A stretch of 5,486 bases of DNA, taken from contig JANXPS010000003.1 in NCBI GenBank assembly GCA_025357175.1, positions 1 through 5,486 of the forward strand, written 5' to 3'. Positions 1 through 5,486 of this stretch are shown here, piece after piece. Below the pieces are notes generated by a model. It saw nothing but the letters and a program-made list of their open reading frames with translations, had not been told where the DNA came from and did no database searches. Every line of letters starts with the position of its first letter. Position 1 is the first letter of the stretch. This DNA comes from Deltaproteobacteria bacterium (lineage in GTDB: Bacteria > Desulfobacterota > Deferrimicrobia > Deferrimicrobiales > Deferrimicrobiaceae). The translations under genes and the position numbers were made by a program.

Positions 1-123
1 CACGTCCTGCCCGCCGGGGGGAAGAAGGAGTCGTCGTTTCCGGCGATGGGGGGCTGCAAGGGGTGCCACGAGAAAAACGGCGTCGCGGTCACGTGCCCGA
101 CCTGCCACCGCAACAAGCGCTGA
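1..123 (+). CDS. Multihaem cytochrome c, C-terminal fragment
   Basis: This is the last 40 codons of a gene that begins before the window and ends at the TGA at 121-123. The fragment carries two covalent haem c attachment motifs, CKGCH (fragment residues 19-23) and CPTCH (residues 32-36). It finishes four residues later with the basic tail RNKR. Two CXXCH motifs so close together with little other sequence are typical of small multihaem cytochromes of the c3/c7 type, which carry electrons in the periplasm of anaerobic respirers. The total haem number, signal peptide and exact family cannot be seen because the N-terminus is missing. It could also be the tail of a larger multihaem protein. Its stop faces the stop of folE across 11 bp, so the two genes are convergent and presumably unrelated in expression. 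Confidence 0.85.
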   Translation, partial: HVLPAGGKKESSFPAMGGCKGCHEKNGVAVTCPTCHRNKR

Positions 124-134
124 AGGAGTGCGGG

Positions 135-716
135 CTAACGCTGGATGGTGAGTGAGGGCTTGATCAGCTCCATGAATTCCATGCGGGTCTTCTGCTGGGT
201 CCGGAAGCTGCCGAGCATCGCCGAGGTGACCGCTTTCGAGTTCTGCTTCTCGACGCCACGCATCATCATGCACAGGTGGGACGCCTCGATGACGACGGCG
301 ACGCCGTGCGGCTGCAGCGTGTCCATGATGGCGGTCGCGATCTCCTGGGTCATCCGCTCCTGCACCTGGAGCCGGCGCGCGTAGAGCTCGACCACTCGCG
401 GGATCTTCGACAGGCCCACGATCTTGTTCTTGGGGATGTAGGCGACGTGGCACCTGCCGAAGAACGGCAGCATGTGATGTTCGCACATCGAGAAGAAGTC
501 GATATCCTTGACGGTGACCATCTCGTCGTACTGCTCGTGGAACACCGCTTTTTGAAGCACTTCGCGCGGGTCCTGTCCGTAGCCCTGGGTGAGGAAGCGC
601 ATGGCCTTCTCGTAACGCTCGGGCGTCTTCTGGAGCCCCTCGCGGTCGGGATCCTCGCCGATCTTGATCAACAGGTTGCGGATTAGATTCTGCATGGTCC
701 CGACATCTTCGCACAT
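135..716 (-). CDS. folE: GTP cyclohydrolase I (FolE)
   Basis: FolE converts GTP to 7,8-dihydroneopterin triphosphate and formate, the first step of tetrahydrofolate (and other pterin or queuosine-type) biosynthesis in the cytoplasm. The product is 193 aa from the ATG at 716, close to the usual ~190 aa of short bacterial forms. Recognisable blocks are IGEDPDREGL (residues 19-28), the zinc-site segment SMCEHHMLPF (Cys78 and His81), HVAYIPKNKIVGLSK, QVQERMTQ, and HLCMMMRGV with the third zinc ligand Cys149. The C-terminal TSAMLGSFR segment is also present. The start is uncertain. ATG at 695 would give 186 aa, but it leaves only about 12 residues before the GEDP motif where relatives have about 17-20. 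A GTG at 722 is also possible. None has a good Shine-Dalgarno sequence. The frame stays open far upstream, antisense to terC, but that part shows no family similarity. The gene is convergent with the cytochrome gene and divergent from terC. Confidence 0.96.
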   Translation of the reverse strand: MCEDVGTMQNLIRNLLIKIGEDPDREGLQKTPERYEKAMRFLTQGYGQDPREVLQKAVFHEQYDEMVTVKDIDFFSMCEHHMLPFFGRCHVAYIPKNKIVGLSKIPRVVELYARRLQVQERMTQEIATAIMDTLQPHGVAVVIEASHLCMMMRGVEKQNSKAVTSAMLGSFRTQQKTRMEFMELIKPSLTIQR

Positions 717-762
717 TTCCACGCCGCTCGAAACGAAGCACTTGGCCGACAGGGGGATTTGA

Positions 763-1512
763 ATGGATTGGCTGACGGATCCGGGCGTCTGGATGGCGCT
801 TGCGACGCTGACGGCGCTCGAAATCGTGCTCGGGATCGACAACATCGTCTTCATCTCGATTCTCGTGGGCAAGCTGCCGGCGGAGAGCCGGGAGAAGGGG
901 CGCCTGCTCGGGCTCGGGCTGGCGATGTTCATCCGCATCGGGCTCCTGTTCTCCCTGACGATGCTGATGGGGCTCACCTCGCCGCTCTTTTCCGTCCTGG
1001 GCAACGAGATCTCGGGCCGCGACCTGATCCTCATCTCGGGCGGGATGTTCCTGCTGTGGAAGAGCACCGTCGAAATCCATGCGAAGCTGGAAGGGGAGGA
1101 AGAGCTGGCTCCGGTCGGCAAAGCGACGACTTTCGGGGGCGTCATCGCCCAGATTCTACTCCTGGACATCGTCTTTTCGCTCGACTCGATCATCACCGCG
1201 ATTGGGATGTCGAACCGCCTGGGCGTCATGGTCGCCGCGGTGGTCGCCGCGGTCGGGTTCATGATGCTGTTCTCCGGAAAGATCGGCGCGTTCGTCGAGC
1301 GGCACCCGACCGTCAAGATGCTCGCGCTCGGTTTCCTGATACTGATCGGCGTGTCGCTCATCGCCGACGGCCTCGGGCAGCACATTCCGAAGGGGTACAT
1401 CTATTTCTCCATGGCTTTCTCGGTGATCGTGGAAATGCTGAACCTGAGGCAGAGGGGACGGGGGACGCCGGTCAAACTCCACTCGGCCTATTCCGACGAA
1501 AAGCGCCCGTAA
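763..1512 (+). CDS. TerC family (YgdQ-type) integral membrane protein
   Basis: A 249-aa inner-membrane protein of the TerC family, very like Escherichia coli YgdQ in length and pattern as I recall it. It shows about seven hydrophobic segments (roughly residues 11-33, 48-70, 87-103, 126-147, 152-172, 185-203 and 212-226). The family's acidic intramembrane signatures are present: LEIVLGIDN (Glu20, Asp26, Asn27) and LLLDIVFSLDS (Asp135, Asp141). FVERHPTVKMLALGFLIL and IPKGYIYF are further conserved blocks. The C-terminus runs about 20 residues past the last helix as a basic, soluble tail. TerC proteins are linked to tellurite resistance and to metal-ion, especially manganese, export or metalation of secreted proteins; the substrate here cannot be read from sequence. 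The ATG at 763 is supported by AGGGGG at 751-756, six bases upstream. It is divergent from folE and lies 55 bp ahead of gspE on the same strand. Confidence 0.92.
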   Translation: MDWLTDPGVWMALATLTALEIVLGIDNIVFISILVGKLPAESREKGRLLGLGLAMFIRIGLLFSLTMLMGLTSPLFSVLGNEISGRDLILISGGMFLLWKSTVEIHAKLEGEEELAPVGKATTFGGVIAQILLLDIVFSLDSIITAIGMSNRLGVMVAAVVAAVGFMMLFSGKIGAFVERHPTVKMLALGFLILIGVSLIADGLGQHIPKGYIYFSMAFSVIVEMLNLRQRGRGTPVKLHSAYSDEKRP

Positions 1513-1514
1513 AT

Positions 1515-1543
1515 TTTAATGACGAATGCGGATGAGATAGAAT
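1515..1543 (+). promoter_or_regulatory. Weak candidate promoter ahead of gspE
   Basis: The 55-bp gap between terC and gspE begins with an AT-rich patch that stands out in this GC-rich window. It contains a -10-like TAGAAT at 1538-1543 with a poor -35-like TTTAAT at 1515-1520, 17 bp apart. Only the -10 element resembles a sigma-70 consensus, so this is tentative. No hairpin plus T-run terminator is visible after terC, so read-through from terC into the gsp genes is equally possible. Confidence 0.25.
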
Positions 1544-1557
1544 CGGGAGGACAACCC

Positions 1558-1562
1558 GGAGG
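1558..1562 (+). promoter_or_regulatory. Ribosome binding site of gspE (supports GTG start)
   Basis: GGAGG lies five bases before the GTG at 1568 and is the reason for choosing that non-ATG start. A second, similar GGGAGGA lies at 1545-1551 but has no start codon at a useful distance. CGGG (1544-1547) and CCCG (1555-1558) could form a short stem touching the site, though only four base pairs long. Confidence 0.7.
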
Positions 1563-1567
1563 AACCC

Positions 1568-3259
<1,692 letters not shown>

Positions 3260-3277
3260 AGGGCGTCAAGGGGAGCC

Positions 3278-4504
3278 ATGGCGGTTTTCGGATATCGGGG
3301 GACGGACCGGGACGGGCGCGTGTCCGAAGGGGTGGTCGAGGCGACCGGCGAAGGCGCGGCGTGCGACCGGCTTCGGGAAAAAGGCCTCCTGCCGATCCGC
3401 GTCTGGCCCGCCTCGGGCCCCGCGGCGATATCGTCCCATGCGGCGGCCTCCGGGACGTCCCGGAACAGCGGCGCCCGGCGCGACCTCCTGCCGTTCCTGC
3501 AGGGACTGCACACGCTGCTGCGCGCCGGTATCCCCGTCGACCGGGGCCTGGAAATGCTGGCCGACCTGTTTCGCGACAAGCCGATGGGGGTCGTCGCCGG
3601 GGCGCTGCTCGGCGAGGTGCGCGCGGGCAGTTCCCTTTCCGAGGCGATGATGAAGGCGCCCGGCGCGCCCTTCGACCGCTTCACCGTCCAGATGGTCAAC
3701 GCGGGGGCCGCCACCGGCCGGATGGAGGAGGCGCTCGACCAGACCTGGCGCTTCCTCGAGCGTTCCCGCGAGTTCCGCTCCAGCGTGGCCGGGGCGCTCA
3801 TCTATCCCGCCATCCTGCTTGTCGCGTGCGTGCTTTCGGTCGTGCTCATGCTGACGTTCGTGATCCCGAAGTTCGCAGGCGTCTTCGCCGCCTCGCGGGT
3901 CGTCCTTCCGCTGCCCACGCGCATCGTGATCGCCGCGAGCGAATTCCTGAAAGAGGACGGTCTCTGGCTGCTGGGCGTCCTTGTCGTGGCCGGTTTCGCA
4001 GCTTCCGCGCTGCTGGGGCGCCCCGAGTTCCGGCGCGACTGGGACCGCGCGAAATTCCGCTGGCCCTTTCTCGGCGACGTCATCACCTCGATCGAAACCT
4101 CCCGCGTGCTCTGGTCCCTTTCCTCGCTGCTTTCGGGCGGCGTGCCCATCCTGTCCGCCTTCGTCATCGCCCGCGAGGTGAGCGGCAACGTGGCCGTGCG
4201 CGAAGGGATGGAGGCTGCGCGCCTGAAGATCCAGGGGGGCGGAAAGGTGGGACGGTCGCTGGCCGAGACGACGCCGTTTCCCGAGATGGCCATCCGGATG
4301 ATCTCGGTCGGGGAGGAAACCGGCCGGCTCGAGGAGATGCTTTCGTCCGTGGCCGAGACGTACGAGGCGAACGCGCGGCGGACGCTTTCCCGCTTCCTGG
4401 TCATTCTCGAGCCGGCGATGATCCTGCTGCTCGGCGGGCTGGTGGGATTCATCGTCGCCTCCGTCTTCCTCGCGATCTTCCGCTTGAACGAGATGCCGCT
4501 TTGA
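3278..4504 (+). CDS. gspF: Type II secretion system inner-membrane platform protein GspF
   Basis: A 408-aa polytopic protein, the usual length for GspF/PilC, which sits in the inner membrane and couples the GspE ATPase to pseudopilin assembly. The N-terminus (MAVFGYRGTDRDGRVSEG) is the typical start of the family. After an Ala/Ser-rich linker (about 47-66) come two repeated T2SSF domains, about 68-196 and 272-397. Hydrophobic segments fall at about 171-194, 228-246 and 376-400. The second repeat has the canonical VGEETGRLEEML (344-355). The matching site in the first repeat reads NAGAATGRMEEAL (141-153), with Ala144 where family members usually have Glu. AAGGGG at 3268-3273 precedes the ATG by four bases. 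The TGA stop overlaps the gspH start, indicating coupled translation. Confidence 0.94.
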   Translation: MAVFGYRGTDRDGRVSEGVVEATGEGAACDRLREKGLLPIRVWPASGPAAISSHAAASGTSRNSGARRDLLPFLQGLHTLLRAGIPVDRGLEMLADLFRDKPMGVVAGALLGEVRAGSSLSEAMMKAPGAPFDRFTVQMVNAGAATGRMEEALDQTWRFLERSREFRSSVAGALIYPAILLVACVLSVVLMLTFVIPKFAGVFAASRVVLPLPTRIVIAASEFLKEDGLWLLGVLVVAGFAASALLGRPEFRRDWDRAKFRWPFLGDVITSIETSRVLWSLSSLLSGGVPILSAFVIAREVSGNVAVREGMEAARLKIQGGGKVGRSLAETTPFPEMAIRMISVGEETGRLEEMLSSVAETYEANARRTLSRFLVILEPAMILLLGGLVGFIVASVFLAIFRLNEMPL

Positions 4505-4950
4505 GACGCTCTCGAACCGGCGGCTTTACGCTGCTCGAGATGATCGTCGTGCTCGTGATCATGGGGCTAGGCGTCGCGCTCGTGCTTCCGTCGCTTTCGG
4601 GTCCGCTCGATTCCGCCCGTTTCCGCCAGGGCGCCGCCGAGGTCCGGTCGACGCTCGTGCAGGCCAGGTCGCGCGCCGCGGCGAGCGGCCGGGTCCGCGT
4701 GGTCAGGTTCGACTTCGAGCGGGGCGAATACGGCATCCCTTCCGACAATCTCGAGCGGGCGCTTTCGGGGGGGGTGCGGCTGGCCTCCGTCGCGAGCCGG
4801 GGGGAGACGGTCGAGCGGGGGGTCGCGGAACTTCGCTTCTTCCCAGACGGCAGTGCCGACGGCGCCGAGGTCACCCTGGCGGACGCGGGCGACGGGCGAT
4901 TGCGGTTGGTCGTCGATCCGCTGACCGGTCTCGTCGAGGCGGGCGGCTGA
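4501..4950 (+). CDS. gspH: Minor pseudopilin GspH-like protein
   Basis: A 149-aa prepilin-like protein. After a short basic leader (MRRSRTGG) comes the prepilin peptidase site G|FTLLE, with Phe9 as +1 and Glu13 as +5, then a hydrophobic helix to about residue 30. The soluble part has the GspH pattern: helix QARSRAAASGRVRVVRFDF, a C-terminal FFPDGSADG segment (113-121) and a closing DPLTGLVE strand. This is unlike GspG, which carries a calcium-site region and a YPTTEQGL-type motif; neither is seen. It is probably cleaved and methylated at the inner membrane and added to the pseudopilus as a minor subunit. The start is TTG at 4501, overlapping the gspF stop by four bases (TTGA). It is the only in-frame start close enough to leave a short leader. 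No strong ribosome site is visible, so initiation probably depends on coupling. An eight-G run lies at 4767-4774. Confidence 0.85.
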   Translation: MRRSRTGGFTLLEMIVVLVIMGLGVALVLPSLSGPLDSARFRQGAAEVRSTLVQARSRAAASGRVRVVRFDFERGEYGIPSDNLERALSGGVRLASVASRGETVERGVAELRFFPDGSADGAEVTLADAGDGRLRLVVDPLTGLVEAGG

Positions 4951-5342
4951 TGGCGCGGGGATCCGAAAGGGGGTTCACGCTGCTCGAGGTCCTGGTGGCG
5001 ATGACGATTCTCGGCGCCGGCATCGCGGGACTCATGGGATTGCTACGGGGTTCGATCCAGCTTTCCGGCGGCGCGCGGGACGTCACGACGGCCTCCCTGT
5101 TCGCCTCCCAGCGGCTGGAGGAAGCGTTGCTGATCCCGAAAACGGAAGACGGGGACACGGAGGGCGCCTTCGACGCGAAGTATCGCTGGAAACTCTCCTC
5201 CGAGTCCTTGACGGAATCCTCCGAAATTCCGGTCGAGGGACGTCGGTTCCGGGTGGTCGTGAGCTGGGAGGACGGGGCGCACCCGCGGTCGCTCGAACTG
5301 TCCGCGAGCCGTTGGCAGCGAAAGGCCGGGACGGGTGGGTAG
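4950..5342 (+). CDS. gspI: Minor pseudopilin GspI-like protein
   Basis: A 130-aa prepilin-like protein with leader MARGSERG, cleavage site G|FTLLE (Phe9 +1, Glu13 +5) and hydrophobic helix VLVAMTILGAGIAGLMGLL. The FTLLEVLVAMTIL start, the ASLFASQRLEE segment just after the helix, the small size and a position between gspH and gspJ all match GspI. GspI is known to nucleate the pseudopilus tip with GspJ and GspK. A later strand segment, RRFRVVVSWEDG, fits the family's beta domain. The ATG shares one base with the gspH stop (TGATG), and GAGG at 4936-4939 lies ten bases upstream. The call rests on pattern and gene order; a generic prepilin-domain protein is the alternative. Confidence 0.82.
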   Translation: MARGSERGFTLLEVLVAMTILGAGIAGLMGLLRGSIQLSGGARDVTTASLFASQRLEEALLIPKTEDGDTEGAFDAKYRWKLSSESLTESSEIPVEGRRFRVVVSWEDGAHPRSLELSASRWQRKAGTGG

Positions 5343-5486
5343 TCCACGCGGCGGGTTCACGCTGATCGAGGTCGTCGTCTCGCTGACGATCCTCGCCCTG
5401 GTGGCAGGCGGGCTCACCGTGGCGTTCCGGATGACGGCCCGTTCGATGGAGCAGGGCGAGGCGGCGGTCCACGCCTCGGTCCGGCA
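5335..5486 (+). CDS. gspJ: Minor pseudopilin GspJ-like protein, N-terminal part (cut by window end)
   Basis: The first 50 codons of a prepilin-like protein that runs off the right edge. The GTG at 5335 opens a leader VGSPRGG (Met at initiation), then the peptidase site G|FTLIE with Phe8 as +1 and Glu12 as +5, and a hydrophobic helix VVVSLTILALVAGGLTVAF. RMTARSMEQGEA follows, which suits the start of GspJ. The start overlaps the last eight bases of gspI, and AAAGG at 5321-5325 lies nine bases upstream. GspJ forms the tip complex with GspI and GspK. Position after gspI favours GspJ, but the diagnostic C-terminal domain lies outside the window, so GspK or another minor pseudopilin cannot be fully excluded. 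Confidence 0.75.
   Translation, partial: MGSPRGGFTLIEVVVSLTILALVAGGLTVAFRMTARSMEQGEAAVHASVR

Noticed and set aside
117..142. AGCG/CGCT inverted repeat between the cytochrome gene and folE as a shared terminator
   Set aside because: The stem is only four base pairs with a loop of about 18 bases and no T-run on either side.
664..689. Possible terC promoter, TTGATC with TAGATT, inside the 5' end of folE
   Set aside because: The spacing is only 14 bp, the match is partial, and the bases are explained by folE coding sequence.
717..762. Manganese riboswitch (yybP-ykoY type) ahead of terC
   Set aside because: The gap to folE is just 46 bp, too short for the known structure, and no paired helices of that kind are seen.
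717..1400. Stop-free minus-strand frame continuing upstream of folE across terC, giving a possible 421-aa fused protein
   Set aside because: The extra N-terminal part is antisense to a well-recognised TerC gene, is Ser/Pro/Arg-rich low-information sequence, and FolE of normal length begins near 716. Open antisense frames are expected at this GC content.

Overview
The window is GC-rich and densely coded, with genes packed end to end. The end of a CXXCH haem-binding cytochrome c lies beside a type II secretion (T2SS) gene run, and several genes use GTG or TTG starts. This fits a GC-rich anaerobic or metal-respiring bacterium, such as a Geobacter-like or other former deltaproteobacterial lineage. 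That placement is an inference; there is no rRNA or marker gene here to prove it.

Layout. Positions 1-123 hold the 3' end of a multihaem c-type cytochrome (+). It converges, across an 11-bp gap, on folE (GTP cyclohydrolase I, minus strand, 135-716). folE diverges from terC (763-1512, +), a seven-helix TerC/YgdQ-type membrane protein, across only 46 bp. After a 55-bp AT-richer gap comes the T2SS run on the + strand: gspE (ATPase, GTG start, 1568-3259), gspF (inner-membrane platform, 3278-4504), then three prepilin-like minor pseudopilins, gspH (4501-4950), gspI (4950-5342) and gspJ (5335 to the window end, truncated).

From gspF onward, each stop codon overlaps the next start, which implies one transcript and coupled translation. 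Together GspE and GspF form the motor and platform that assemble the pseudopilus. GspH, GspI and GspJ are tip or minor pseudopilins, which the prepilin peptidase would process after a Gly just before a Phe. The remaining genes (K, L, M, and possibly D) probably continue beyond the right edge.

The most notable point is what is missing. There is no gspG (major pseudopilin) between gspF and gspH, its usual place, and no gspC or gspD ahead of gspE. No mobile element, CRISPR array, tRNA or rRNA was seen. I see no convincing evidence of a wholly new system; the findings are modest variations on a known secretion locus.
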